Part shown: positions 19,984-32,518 of the stretch, one piece after another
How positions within the stretch are numbered: the first letter of the stretch is position 1
How the letters are laid out: each line of letters starts with the position of its first letter
Assembly (NCBI GenBank): GCA_030248295.1
Contig: JASANH010000875.1
Span: 1-64,000, forward strand
Direction of reading: 5' to 3'
Source: Mesodorylaimus sp. YZB2_4
Taxonomy: Eukaryota > Nematoda > Enoplea > Dorylaimida > Dorylaimidae
DNA: 64,000 bases
Notes under the pieces: generated by a model
Told to the model about the DNA's origin: nothing
The model's input: the letters and a program-made list of their open reading frames with translations, nothing else
The model's database searches: none
Position numbers and translations under genes: made by a program

Positions 19984-21552
19984 TCACGATTCTTGTCCTT
20001 GCCTTAAGTACTCGACTCCGCTTCCACTTTTCGCATCTCTCGTACTCGTTTGGTTATTGGAACACTCAGCGCAGAATGCATCTTTCCATTGTCCTTCGAT
20101 ATCGGAGAGAGATTGGCGAATAAGCGCCAATGTTTGCTTCACTTCAGGTGGCAATTTTCGACCATTTTTGACAACGTCCGCTATTGTCTGGATCACAGCA
20201 TCGTGCGCCTTCTTCACTCTATCGGCGGGGTATGGAATGTTGTTTTCTTCGTGGCATTGCTTAAATTGCTTTTCCAATTTTCCATTTATTAGCAGTTCGC
20301 CAGCAGTGCTTCTTCCTCGTTTGTTCTTTCTGGCGCATTCGCAAATTGTGGCGTGCACTTTATCGAAACGATCCAAACACTTTTGGTCGATTATTTTGCT
20401 ACAAGGAAAAAGCAAGTTCTCTAAATTCAAACCAAACCAATATTATCTTACTGCTCTCGGCAATCGATCCTTGTAGTGCACATTGTCTCATCATGCTGAG
20501 ATCTGGCCTCAGCTATGCATTCGATTGTACTCTCCTCAGCTTGCTCCCCTTTGCTTTCATTGCATTTTTGAACGTATGCCCTCGTCATTAAACGGTTCAG
20601 CACGACTTCTTTGCTAGAATGCAAAAAGACAGGAATGGCGGGAAATCAAAATTTTGAATTTGAATTCGAATTTCTTACAATTTTGTGATATCGATGTTAT
20701 GTACATCGGGCAAAGGCACCATTTCGAAATCTTGCAACTCAGCAGGGCCATTCTCTTTCACGCAATCATTGATTTTCGTGCGAATAACATCCAATACAAA
20801 GCGCATCATGCAATCCTTGACTTTGGGATCAACGTTTTCCAACACATCCAAAATATTCGATGCGCGTGTCAAGTATGGTTCTTTCAGAAAATAGCCAAGG
20901 GTAGCTTGAGAATAGTCAGGTTTCTCGCAGCCATTTCTACGAAAAAAAACGCAGATAATCATGCGATATGGTGCATGCGCAGACACTACGGTACAGCCGT
21001 GCCCTTATCTTGCCCTTAAGCAAGAAAATATGGGGTGGAGTCTAAAAGTTGAACAGCTACTTCGTTATATTCCTTGAGGTACTCCTTTGCGATCCCACGG
21101 TACTGTGGGTCAAATGTGTTCCACCACAATGACGTGTGCGCCCTTCGGGGCCGCTGGCTTGGTAATCAATTTGTGCGGGAATTAGTAAAACACGTATGAA
21201 CCTGGAATCCCTAGAGCCTCGCGGTTGATTGTGTCGGGTGGCAGGAAAACAGGGGACGAATGTGCTATAGCTTGTTTACAAACATCCCATCTTTCAGAGA
21301 GTGGTAGCACTTACTTTACAAAGCAGTCTTGTATGCTTTGTTTGACACCAGGTGCTAGTTCTCTCACATAATTACCAAGCTTCTTATCCGCTTCTTCGGA
21401 CATGCATTGCAGGAAAGCCGAGAACGGCGCGGCGCAGATGTCAGCGCTTCTCACTGCGCCCATACAAAGCTGAAAACAAAAGTCACGGTAATCATGATTG
21501 TATTACCAACAATTTTCCTTACCACAGCTAGAATGCATAAATGAGTCTGCAT
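19984..21552 (-). CDS. Secreted 16-cysteine helical protein, tandem copy B (339 aa)
   Basis: Paralogue of gene A, with five exons at 21552-21523, 21469-21315, 20936-20679, 20613-20452 and 20398-19984. Exon lengths (30, 155, 258, 162, 415) nearly equal those of A (30, 155, 252, 162, 418) and all phases agree. The donors are GTAAGG, GTAAGT, GTAAGA and GTAAGA. The signal peptide is MQTHLCILAVLCMGAVRS. Shared landmarks include APFSAFLQCMSEEADKKL, VDPKVKDCM, FKEVVLNRLM, TMCTTRIDC, CLDRFDKVHATICEC and EGQWKDAFCAEC. All 16 mature cysteines align with A, so the fold is conserved although many other residues differ. This points to an old duplication kept under selection. Function is unknown; no toxin, protease inhibitor or lectin signature is seen. 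Confidence 0.85.
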
Positions 21553-22326
21553 TTTTTGACCAAGTCAAGTGGCTGCTCGTGACTGAGTCGAGAAAGCGAT
21601 TAGAGCGATCTTGTCTGAGCGGGTGAAATTGAATATTCAACCCGGATTTTGGTTATTGATAGGGGCACCAGTATGAAGGACTGGTTTTATTGGATATGAC
21701 AGAGAGCTATTTCATTCGGGTAAGGTCGTTCTTCGCGCTGTATCCTGGTTTCATAATCACTCAAATATAAGAAGATTGATGCTCTAAGAGTCCGGTACGG
21801 CATACATACTGTACGTATTCGTTGGATATGTAGACTTGGCGAATATGGAAGGGCGCACAATTCTGTTTACCTGACGCGAGTCCAAACTGAGAACACTGAC
21901 TAATCCAATCCTTTTGCAACATCAGGTCCTGCCATATCATACCAAACCGTATTTTACCATACCCAAGCACTTACATGCACTCAAACGGGTAAGAGACATA
22001 ATTTTAGCTTGGGTCCCGCCACGGCTAATGCTTGCTGCTGCATCTCCGCGCAGAAATGATTGCCAGATAAGTCTCTGGGCAAATGGCAGAGACGCCTGCT
22101 TGCTATATTATGCCTGTGTTGGAGCATGGCGTATCGCCTGGTGCACAGTTTTTCAAATGGGAACTAGAAACATGAGTCAGACGAACAGAATCATGCTATT
22201 GGCTATTTGGTGGCGTTATGATATTTCACTGTCTCTTCTCGCAAAGGCACACACTATTTTGAATTTTCATTCCAAAATCCTAACATCAAATGTCCAAGCA
22301 CAGCACACTGGCACATCCAAACCTAC
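21553..22326. other. Intergenic, nothing recognised
   Basis: Holds the upstream region of gene B. I see no gene or known repeat; the open frame at 21914-22426 overlaps the Ly6 gene's end and has no support. Confidence 0.4.
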
Positions 22327-22971
22327 TCAAATAGGATGTCTTAACAGCACCATTCCAGTGGTCACTACAGTTCCTATAGCCAAGCTATGTATTCTCCAAA
22401 TACTCCAACTGGACAAATTCAAATAATGCCAACGATTCTTAATCACAACAGCATCAAAAAATAATTTTCCACGATTGGAGCCATTGCATTGATTCGAATT
22501 ACAAATACAAGTCTGCTTCATCGCCTCATATACATTAACACGTCGAGCTTTGACTGGAGCCCCTGTTCTTATTTCTTCTTTAATTTGCACTTTATCTTGA
22601 CGGCAACGTTTTTTCGTTTGTTCATTATCCAAAAAGCCTAAAGGAGGCGCCGTGTAACAACCTTTCGATATGGAATAGTAACGAGGCGGTCTTCCAGTCT
22701 CTTCGATCTTGTATTGAAGAATAGTAAAACATACGTTGTGATCCCGATCGCATTCCACTTCTTCTAGTCGTCGGCAAAAATCGCGTGGAAGATTATCGAC
22801 GATACGAAATGATGGATTGGCATCAATCGTGTACGAGGGATTTTCGCGACGAGAACACACGTAACATTTCAATCCAAACACTATTTTTGTACATGATAAA
22901 ATAATCAAAACTAATTGGACCCGAAGAATGGATTTAAGAACTGGGGAGAGTGAAAATATAAAAATATTCAT
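22327..22971 (-). CDS. Ly6/uPAR-type (three-finger) surface protein, 214 aa
   Basis: Single exon. After an N-terminal signal segment (hydrophobic about 11-33) the mature chain opens with LKCYVC (C36, C39), the typical start of an LU domain. Ten cysteines follow the family order (C36, C39, C66, C74, C81, C105, C123, C155, C157, C162) and the domain closes with CICNSNQCN, matching the conserved CN ending. The C-terminus is hydrophobic (IHSLAIGTVVTTGMVLL), either a GPI-attachment signal or a short membrane span. LU proteins act at the cell surface as receptor modulators or ligands; the partner here is unknown. The loop between C123 and C155 is long and basic. The first 10 residues may be too many; a later start is possible. 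Confidence 0.8.
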   Translation of the reverse strand: MNIFIFSLSPVLKSILRVQLVLIILSCTKIVFGLKCYVCSRRENPSYTIDANPSFRIVDNLPRDFCRRLEEVECDRDHNVCFTILQYKIEETGRPPRYYSISKGCYTAPPLGFLDNEQTKKRCRQDKVQIKEEIRTGAPVKARRVNVYEAMKQTCICNSNQCNGSNRGKLFFDAVVIKNRWHYLNLSSWSIWRIHSLAIGTVVTTGMVLLRHPI

Positions 22972-25550
22972 AGATAAGATAAAAATACAGCTGCTGGATA
23001 AGATGTCATATCGTGGTTGAATGGCGAGAGGCTAGGAATAAACTGTCCGAAAATGCAACCAAAATGCGTCTGGTCTTCGAGTCTTCGTTTTTAGTTCTCA
23101 CTTCCTCTCTGTGTTAGAGAGGGGATGGGGCGGGGAAGCCATCGAATCTTCTTGTTGGAACACTCGCCCGGGGCGATGCTGTCGTGAGAGGGCGTGCAAC
23201 GTCAGCGGCTCGAGGTCTCATCGGGAAGAAAGCTCTCTTTCGTGCGAGCACGCGATCTCGTCTAGAAAAGGACGTCGTTATTTGAGGACGATAATTGTTT
23301 TCAAAGCGTTCGATTCGCCATCGTTGTCAGCCTTTGAGTCGACATTTGCTACCAAGCATGCCTAGCAAATCAATAAAAGCATTGGACGTCAACCAAAAGC
23401 CGTTGAAGACGAAATGAAATTTATTTTCACCCCGACCTGCTCTTTTCTAGGCACACGTCAAAGTGAGTAAAAGCCTTACTATTTGTCAATGTGGCAACGA
23501 GAGAAGGCATCAATGGGCCGAGAAATGGTAACTTATAGCTTCACGTCTCCTAAACTTATATGCCCAATTTGGATAAAACCTACATTCTCGTCCATTGACT
23601 AGAAAAGAAATAGGATCGCCATAGAACGAATCACCAGGGACTAAGCACTCGGCTAGCTGACATAAAACATTGTTATTTCAGCTCACCAGTCATTCTCACA
23701 CACAACGCTTCAACTAATTTTTTCCTGAAAGGCAGCCATAAATGAAATCGAATATGAGCGCGGGGTGCGAGCCTAGAATAAGAGTTTTATTGCCCCGGAT
23801 AGCATCCACCATAGAAAGGGGGCGGATGTAAGCCAAGGCTGGGGGCTTCGATGGTAGCTGAACAAGCCCGCAACATGTACCGTATTTACAGGACACTAAT
23901 CAGCAACTTGTGGTAAAAGGTATAGGTCATCATTAGTACGCCATTTCAACAGCTTCAGATTTACAGCTTCGCTGGTCAAATAATGATTGCGAATCACTAC
24001 AACACTTTCCGCTGGTGATCAGCCACGTATCTTATGCTTCACTTGTTCGTTAGGTATAATCGTAATTTGTGCCGAGATCCATTACAAGGCAAAAGATATT
24101 TGACAAGAGTTGCAGAGCAGTCGTAATACTGTAAGCGATGCAAAGGAGCATAGTGATAAGTTTTATGATCAGCGTTTAGAGGGAAGCAGTTCCAGGTTAA
24201 GACAATGTTCCACCTACAGTTCTTATTAGCAATAACTATGCAAGAGGGTGATCATAATTTCGAGCTTGGAGACCCCTGGAGTTTACCAAAGAGCCGTAAT
24301 AAGCGCAAGGTCGACTCATTTAACCCACGAACGACAAACGAAAACGGCGTGAGTATTTCAAGGTTACAAGGATCAGAAACCTGGTGTCGGATGCCTTCAT
24401 CTATGCCCTGATACGAAATCTGATCGGCTGGGCTCAAATTCAACAAACCACCAGCTTAAGTCGAAGCTGCTGCTTTCGAGAAAGGCTACCTCGAGGGCTT
24501 GGGTGGCTAAAATTCTGTCAAGGGTCCGTGCATGTCAACGTAGCGATGTCTATTTAGAGATGTACCTACGTGATGAAGATGAACAACCGGGGGTGGAAAA
24601 AAGGGGCACGAGGCAAACTGATCTTGTTATTTGCACCGTCCCGCACGTGCACCTATCGTGCCTAATTGCTGTTAATAAATCTGATCGTGAGCATGATCAC
24701 GCAACTTTGCATGTATATAAGTGTTGCTCCATGCTAGAAGAGGCCTGGGAAACGGATAAATGAATTTCCCGCCTTTTTGTCTTTTTTCCCAATTCTCGAG
24801 GCTTTTCACAATAAATATTAAATAGGCCTGCTAGCGATAATTAATTCACTCGTTTTCTCTAAATCTATTATCTTATTTTCATGTTCCTCGATTATTCGCT
24901 TGAAGCACTCTACCCAGGCACTTCCTGAAAAAGTGCGCAAGGTCTAAAATGTAGTATTACGATCTTTGGGATGGCTCATGCCTAATTGCTCATGGTTACT
25001 CTTGATCAGACATGCATTTTGGCTACTGGCAGCAAGTTACACAATCAAGCTCAGGGTCCCCTAAAAACACACGCCCTATGCCTCTTGTCATAAGGATAAG
25101 CAAAGAGCGCGCAGTTGGCTAAAAGCTCTTGTGCGCGTTTTATTACACTACGCAGTAGCTCAGAGGCGGCCATTGAGGCAGCATCAACACCGACGTCATG
25201 ACTGTCGCCTGTGCCAGAGAGTTCATCAGCTTCACCACGTGTGGTTGACTCCAGCGGCACTTCCCCAAATTTCTTGGAAGCTAAACCTTCATTATGATTT
25301 ATCGAATCTGTTACACCTACATACATCGGCGAAACTCGAAGATCATTAGCGCTGTGTCTGGGTGCGTGGCCCAACTTCGTTTACCCAAGGGCACCCGATA
25401 GTACAGCGTAGTGCCCGTTCTTACACTGCCCTGTAGGGCGTTGTAAAGTAGCAGGAACACGCTTCTTCGCCTGGCCTTGGCTATCAGGCTGCCATTGATC
25501 ATTTGCGCATTGCGCCGACTCAGAGCAAGCTGCAAGAGTGCCCTAACGTG
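22972..25550. other. Long intergenic region upstream of the OATP cluster
   Basis: No supportable gene. Two overlapping minus-strand frames at 25051-25535 have fairly protein-like composition (TTLYYRVPLGKRSW... and SASELLRSVIKRAQELL-like) but would need a frameshift or intron to join and match nothing I recognise. No family repeat was identified. Confidence 0.35.
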
Positions 25551-28306
25551 ATGGCGGATACAGGAACGGTGAAATCAACGACTTTATCAAAGAGTCCGGG
25601 AAAAAATACCAATCACGACGATCTACAAAAGCGAACAAGCACAGAAAAAATGTCACCCGACACCGACTTGGTCGTTGAGGAATTCAGCATTGCAGTTCTT
25701 GAACGAGACGAAGGAGATCCGTATGGATTCGGGAAGTAAGATTTGAATGAATATTCATACGACTGTAAAGCTGTAATATGTGCCTGGTTATAGGTGGCAA
25801 CCCGAATTTTTGCAATGCTGCCGTCGTCGGCCATCGGTTTTGCTAGCAATCTTGTGTTTCTTGACAATTTCTGGATCATTCGTTCAATTTGGCGTCGTGC
25901 TGGCTTCAATCACCCAATGGCAACGTCGGTTTCACTTTACAGGCTTCGACGTAGCTGCCATTCGGGCAATGTACGATGTCGGAGCGCTGGTCATGATCCT
26001 GCCTGTCGTGTACTATGGAGATCGAGGTAATAGTTCGTTTAATCTGCATTAGGGTCGGTCATATTCATGTTTTATCACATCACCGAACGCGGTTACGCAC
26101 TTGAGGATGAAGGGGGCATTATCCACGAAATAATTCACCTGGCCGCAAGTCAACCAATCATTGCGGTCGGTAATCGACACCCATCTTACAGACATCCATC
26201 GCGCTCAGTGGATCGGCATCGGAGCTGTGGTGCTTGGAATGGGAGCCATGATCACTACGATCCCACATTTCATCGGTGGAGTCTATCAACACTTGGAGGC
26301 ATCAGACGATATGTGTGGGATCGAAAAAGATTTTTTGGACCACTGCATAGATGACAGCAACTATTGGACAACCATCTACAAAGTCATATTGATGATCGGC
26401 GAATTTCTGATTGGCCTTGGCTCCTCTCCATTCATGGTCATGGGAGTGACATACCTGGACGAGAACATCACGCACCGTCTCTCCAACATCTATACAGCTC
26501 TCGTTCAGGTAAGTTTCATGTTCGGACCACTCTTCGGTTTCTTGGTCACTGGTCAAATGGTCAAGATGTACGGGGACATCGACAAAGCTGATCTGTTGAA
26601 TACGGAGTAAGAAAGATATGCAAACTGCTGCTTTGACTTTTTTCAGTGCTGGCCAGTTTTAGACTGAAGCATACGCATCCAAAATGGTACGGAGCTTGGT
26701 GGGTGGCCATGGTCTTGGGTGCCTTCATGGCTTGGATCGGAGCAGCGCTCATCTTCCCTTTTCCGAAAGAGCTGCAAGGAGTCGTATTGGCTCGCGCTCG
26801 AGAGGCTCGTGAAATGATGCTAGCAAAGAAACCTCATAATGACGACTCCGATGAAAGTGTGCCAGGTGGCCTCAATTCTTGCAGAAAGCTCAAAGTGTGC
26901 CGCTTCCTTGAGTTGTTCTGGCCTTTATCATTGTAGACTTCATTTAGACAGTGTTATGTAATCGTGCATTCATTGGAGTCGTCGTAGCAGAATGTGGTCG
27001 GCAAGCCCTAACCCGCGGTATGTCCATGTTTCTGGGCAAATATCTCGAAACGGCTTTCGAAATAGATCCGTCAAAGACGAACTTACTCATGGGTACGGCT
27101 CTGCATCTTCTGTTTATCTAGAATGCTTTTTATAGAGTCCGTTTTCCGCTTATCTTCAGGTGGTGTAGTCGTGTTTGGCGCACTAACCGGCGTATTCCTT
27201 GGTGCCTTGTTGCAATTCATGCTTCGCCTCGATGTGGTCGGTAACCTGCGCCTGTGCCTCGCTGGAGCCATCGCGGCGCTGGTCTTCACTGGATGCTTCT
27301 TCATCAGCTGTTCGACCAAGATCCCAGTGAGAATCGCCGGCGTGACGGACGCTTACCCCGTCCGCCTGGAAAATTCAACCGAGTCGGAGACCCTCAATTT
27401 AATTCACCCATGCAATCTTCGCTGCAACTGTCAGAGAGAAGAATTCGACCCCGTGTGCTTCTCGCCGAAAGTCGACCCAGAAAAGCGTCAAATAATGTTC
27501 TTTTCGAAATGTTTTGCCGGTTGCGAAGAAGACTTGTTCGGCACAGTACGAGAGACCATTCTAAATTACCAGATTAGTGGATCTTACCGATTTTTTCTTT
27601 AAAACGTTTTCAGGACGATGGGAACTGCACTTGCTTGCCAGCAGGCGTCACAGGGCAACTCTTGCGCGGCCGCTGTGAAAACTGCCATTCGGGAAAAATG
27701 TACGCATTTCTGATCGGGTTGAGTTGGTTAGCCTTCTCGGTGTACGTCCGTGCGAATCCTGCGCAACAAATTCTCCTGAGGTGAGGGTTTTTGAATCACA
27801 CGCGCGACCTCACTGTAAAATTTGCATATTTAGGACGGTCCATTTCAAGCTTCGGATAATCTCCATGGCCTTGGCTGAAGCTCTCACTAGGCTAATGAGT
27901 GAGCACGCTCTATGAAAAGCTTAATCTTCATTCTGATGGTGCATTTCCAGGCATCCCGAGTCCATTTGCGTTCGCCGCGATTTTGGGCCATGCCTGCATT
28001 GCCTACACTACGGTTTGCGGTAAAGAACAAACTTGCGCCATCTACGATAAATGGAAATTGTCATATACTTTGGTCGTCGCAATGGTTTCTGTGAACTTCG
28101 TTTGCGTTTGCGCCCTGGCCGCTGCCTTGATTTCCTTCGTCGATCCAAAGGCGAAGCAATCGAGTTCAAAGTCATCGATCGATCAATCAAAGTCGCTCCC
28201 ATCATTCACCAACTCTCGCCCGCAATCGCCGCCTAAACCTTTATGCCCCGTGAAGAACCGCGAGACGAAAATTCTTTCGATCAAAGTTTCCCAGAAGAAA
28301 CAATGA
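25551..28306 (+). CDS. Organic anion transporter (OATP/SLCO family), tandem copy 1
   Basis: Nine exons: 25551-25735, 25794-26026, 26192-26606, 26663-26894, 26948-27092, 27160-27545, 27614-27780, 27834-27898, 27951-28306, giving 727 residues from this ATG. OATPs are 12-span plasma-membrane carriers that take up amphipathic organic anions. Seen are FGKWQPEFLQ before TM1, the family signature region KWYGAWWVAMVLGAF followed by FPFPKELQG, and the cysteine-rich Kazal-like extracellular loop (CNLRCNCQ, DPVCF, CFAGC, CTCLPAG, CENC) after the TM8-TM9 region. The exon 4 donor (GTGTGC) is unusual but sits exactly where copies 2 and 3 splice. Intron 2 holds a SINE fragment. The start is uncertain: an in-frame ATG at 25503 and others are possible. 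The N-terminus before EFSIAVLERDEGD is poorly conserved among the copies. Confidence 0.9.
26066..26155 (-). repeat. SINE family 1 tail fragment in intron 2 of OATP copy 1
   Basis: CATGTTTTATCACATCACCG..., GCACTTGAGGATGAAGGGG and ACGAAATAATTCACC match the tail and body of SINE family 1 in the minus orientation but are diverged, and the tRNA-like head is lost. Copies 2 and 3 lack it, so it inserted after the gene duplications. Confidence 0.65.
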
Positions 28307-28923
28307 CCTGATCATGTGTTTGTTACTAGTCAGCGTAGAAAAACAAAGCTTTTTGGTTCTGCGTCGATATCCTATCTAAACTTTCCTGCACAGAGGACTC
28401 GTTCAACTAGGAATGGTATTTTGTGCCTGGCATTTCCTTATAGTGGTTACCTCCCGGTTGTGAGTGTAGCACGTCCCTGGAGCTGGCAGCGTGTCGAGCG
28501 AGGCACAGTGTGCTCAACCAGTCAGGTTGATCTTCCACCAGTCGTACAATTAAACTACTAGAGTCGGATACGGCTGCTCTGATCGTGAGTTTTATGCGGA
28601 GTGCGTAGCTCCTGATATTGTCATAGGGTCGTCTGCGAATAATTCGACGCCCCGACCTGCTGACTGCTCCCTATTTCGGAGTTACGTTTTCCTTGACACT
28701 TGGCCGAATACAATATTAGTGCTTACTGGTCGTACGTCCTTCGCGGGAGCCTACTGTACATTAGCCTGCCAGCGGTTCTAGACCACGTATCGTACGGCTG
28801 GCGTTCCTTCAGAAGGACGGAAGGAACTCTGTCCTTGCTAGTGTATTGTATTGTAAAACACGCCTGACAAAGCAATCACGCTCATTCGCGAGTGCAGAGG
28901 CCCTCATAGCTGGTTTAAAGAAA
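28307..28923. other. Spacer between OATP copies 1 and 2
   Basis: This must contain the 3' UTR of copy 1 and the promoter of copy 2. No conserved promoter element shared with the other copies was noticed. Parts (AGCTGGCAGC, CAGTCAGGTTGAT) faintly resemble repeat family 4. Confidence 0.4.
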
Positions 28924-31900
28924 ATGTCAAAAACTGCGAGCTCGACGTCTTTTTCAAAAGCTTCCAAAAACCATAATGGTTTCGTCAATTATCAAAAGCT
29001 GGCGAGCAAATCTCAAGTATCCCCAAACACGGGCATCGAGGTGGATGACGAATTCAGTATCGCTGTGCTCGAACGGGACGACGGAGACCAATACGGGTTC
29101 GGGGAGTAAGATTCGATCAAACCTAAGAAGTAGGTTGTGTGGTATGGAAACTGTTTTTAGATGGAGTCCAGAATTCTTGCAATGCTGTCGCCGTCGACCT
29201 TCAGTCTTACTAGTCATCCTTTGTTTCTTGACGATCGCAGCGTCATTCGCTCAACACGGCGTCGTGTTGGCTTCAGTCACCCAATGGCAACGTCGGTTTT
29301 ATTTAACTGCCTACGACATTGCCATCATTCGGGCAATGTACGACGTGGGAGCGCTGGTCATGGTTCTTCCCTTCATCTACTTCAGAGAACACGGTGGGTT
29401 TTGTTGGTTTCAAGGATGTCTTATCGTGTGGTTTTCCATCGATTATGTTTAAAGTATTACCCCAAGTATTTTTCACTGAACAGACAGTTCCTGTTATAGA
29501 CATCCATCGCGCTCAATGGATCGGTATCGGAGCTGTTGTGCTCGGGATGGGGGCCATGATCACCACAATTCCTCATTTCATTGGTGGAATCTATGATCGC
29601 TTGAATGTGGCAGCTGGCCTGTGCGGGAGCGAAATTGATTTCCCAGAGGAATGCAAAGATGAACACTTCTTCTGGGCAGTAGCCTACAAGATCATATTCA
29701 TGACTGGCGAATTTTTGATGGGCCTTGGCTCGTCTCCGTGCTATGTCATAGGCATCACCTATTTGGACGAGAACGTCTCGCATCGTCTCTCCAACGTCTA
29801 CACGGCTCTCGTTCAAGTGTGTTTCATGATCGGGCCAATTTTCGGTTTTATGGTCACAGGTGAGACAATCAAGATTTACGGCGACTTTGACAAAGCTGAC
29901 CTGACAGATACGAAGTAAGCAATTTTTTCGCGTTTCATTGACTTTTATACCGCTTTTTTATATTCACAATCAGACTGAACCACACAAATCCGAGGTGGTA
30001 CGGGGCTTGGTGGATGGCCATGATCTTCGGTGCTTTCATGGCTTGGATTGGAGCCGTGCTCATTTTCCCTTTTCCGAAAGAGTTGCAAGGCGCCGCTGTG
30101 GCACATGCTCGAGAGGCCCTCGAAAGTATTAACGCAAGCAAATCTCAGGAAAGTGAATGGCATGACAATCCGACGAGCATGCGCCAATGCTTCCACAACA
30201 TCAAGGTACTGTACTTTCCTTTTTCTCTGAATCTTTCCTTGCGTCGCAAGCGAGCCAGAATGAGACTCGTTGAGGATACTGTACAATCCGTACTTTTCCA
30301 CCACGCTGTGAAACAGTACTGTGGTGCGTAGGCACATACAGTAGGAAGTAGCGGTGGAATCGAAACAGAAAATAGTGTGGGCTACTTTATCATGGAGCTG
30401 CTCTGCATGTATGTACATGGGTGATGTCGTGAATGAGGTGACCAGTTAAGACTTGGTGATTGGTACCCTATTATATGATCAAAAGCACTGTGATTTGGCT
30501 CTAATTTGGTGACTCGCCAAGAACATCGGCTGCCGAACACCGACAGGGTTCAAAGCCCACCCGCCATCGTCCGAGGAAGTCGGTGTCCTGTCCAGGATAC
30601 CCTCGCATGGAGGTGCTCCTAGTGGAGACACAGAGAGACGCTGCTGTGTGTGCTGATTCCGGCACAGCCCTGCTTAGAAGGTTTGACTGCTGGCCGGCTA
30701 CGGGCAGAAACGGGCTTCGGCACACAAAAATTAGAGAAAAAAAAACAATACTTTGGCGAAATAACTTTATGCTTGTTAGAGGAGGAGCGGATAGTGCTGT
30801 TCATGTAATGACCTTCACTACCTCGACCACATCGTCTCTATTTGCAAAGCATTCGACACTCAAGAGGATTCTATGTTGTTCCTTGTATGCCCACATTGAT
30901 TTTAGACGGTTGCATGCAATCGTGCTTTTATCGGAGTCGTCGTAGAAGAATGCTACCGCAACGCTTTGATTTCTGGAATGTCCATATTTCTGGCGAAGTA
31001 TGTCGAAACAGCTTTCGAAACAGATCCATCAAGGACCAACGTACTGCTGGGTATGAATTACTTTCTATGAGAAAAAAATAAAAAATAAATGTTTTCAGGT
31101 GGTGTTGTCGTGCTCGGCGCTTTGATAGGCTTATCATTCGGTACAATGCTGCAGTTGATGCTCCGCCTCGATGTGGCCGGTAACCTGCGCCTGTGCCTCG
31201 CTGGAGCCATCGCAGCCATGCTCTTCACTGGATGTTTCTTCGTCAGCTGTTCGACCAAGATCCCGGTGAGAATCGCCGGCGTGACAGACTCTTATCCCGT
31301 CTCTTTGGAAAATTCGACAGAAATGGAGATCCCCAAATTAATTCACCCATGCAATTCTCACTGCAAGTGTCAAAGAAACGAATTCGACCCCGTGTGCTTC
31401 TCACCCGCTGTCGACCGTGAAAAGCGTCAAGTGACTTACTTTTCACAATGCTTCGCTGGTTGCGAAGACCCGCTGGGCACGGTACGTGGACCATTCCAAA
31501 TAACCTCGACAACAATTTCGACTTTATAATGATTCTAGGGCAAATGGAAATGTTCTTGTTTGCCAGAAGGCGTCAAGGGCAAATTGGAACGTGGTCGATG
31601 TGAAATTTGCCACTGGGGAAGATTGTACGCGTTTTTGATCGGCCTGAGTTGGCTGGCCTTCTCGCTGTATATCCGAGTAAACCCGGTGCAGCAAACTTTG
31701 CTGAGGTAAACTTCGCTCCTTTTTGACTTGCATTCGATTGCTTTAAAAGCTGCTAAATTTAGGGCAGTTCATTTCAAGCTTCGAATTCTCTCCTTGGCCC
31801 TGTCGACAGCTCTGACAAGGCTAACGAGTAAGGCCGCGATTCATGAGGTGTGAGTTCCTTGTTCTGAGGTTTTGTATGTTCAGGCATCCCGAGTCCTTTC

Positions 31901-32233
31901 ATGTTTGCCGCGGTTTTGCGTCAAGCCTGCATCGCGTACACTACGCTTTGCGGGGAACAGCAAACATGCGCCATCTTCGATAAGTGGAAATTATCAGTGG
32001 CTTTAACCGCCACGATAATTTCAATTGACTCCGTTTGCGTCTGCGCTTTGACCTTCGCATTCCTATCGTACGCCGATCCAAATGCTCCGAAAGAAACGCG
32101 GTCGAAATCGAAATCATCAAAAGATCGTTCAAAATCAGGATCGGCGTTCGAGTATTCTCGCCACGAAGCAGCGCCTCAAACTCCGAGTCTGGCAAAGAAA
32201 TCTGCGAAAAAGGGCTTTCGATCAAAGTTTTGA
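28924..32233 (+). CDS. Organic anion transporter (OATP/SLCO family), tandem copy 2
   Basis: Nine exons: 28924-29105, 29161-29393, 29500-29914, 29974-30205, 30906-31050, 31099-31481, 31539-31705, 31763-31827, 31884-32233, giving 723 residues. All eight intron positions and phases match copies 1 and 3. The start MSKTASSTS is shared with copy 3 (MSKTASSST). It keeps the OATP marks: FGEWSPEFLQ, PRWYGAWWMAMIFGAF, FPFPKELQG and the cysteine-rich loop (CNSHCKCQ, DPVCF, CFAGC, CSCLPEG, CEIC). Exon 6 is one codon shorter than in the other copies, within the loop after CFAGC. The C-terminal tail is Ser/Lys-rich. Intron 4 is enlarged to 700 bp by a SINE family 2 fragment. Substrate cannot be told from sequence. 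Confidence 0.9.
30520..30712 (+). repeat. SINE family 2, 3' part, in intron 4 of OATP copy 2
   Basis: CGGCTGCCGAACACCGACAG, GGTTCAAAGCCCACCCGCCA, TCGTCCGAGGAAGTCGGTGT, GGAGGTGCTCCTAGTGGAGA and GCTTAGAAGGTTTGACTGCT match the body and tail of the family. The tRNA-like head is missing, so this is 5'-truncated. It is absent from copies 1 and 3. Confidence 0.8.
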
Positions 32234-32518
32234 ATCTGAAGAAAATTCGGCCCACGGTTTTCTTTTTGCTCATTTTCAGCCGCTTATGTGCGTGTACTTG
32301 TGCTTTGCTAGCGTGAAACTAAAGCTCGTTTTTTGTACTTACTAGTGCTCCTACTTCCGCCTGGCTTGCTTTTGCCTTGTTTCCGGCTTTCTTTGTCATA
32401 CTGTGACGTCATGCAGATTCTCAAGGGTATTTCAGTACCAGCAAGGTCACGTTAAAAGCGCTGAGACTGTGAATTCCCTACACTTTTACAGTGAAAAAAC
32501 AGACAGCCTTCTTTTATA

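Noticed and set aside
16752-21552. Operon of the two 16-cysteine genes
   Set aside because: The 1.87-kb gap is much longer than the roughly 100-bp spacing typical of nematode operons, and both genes have their own upstream regions.
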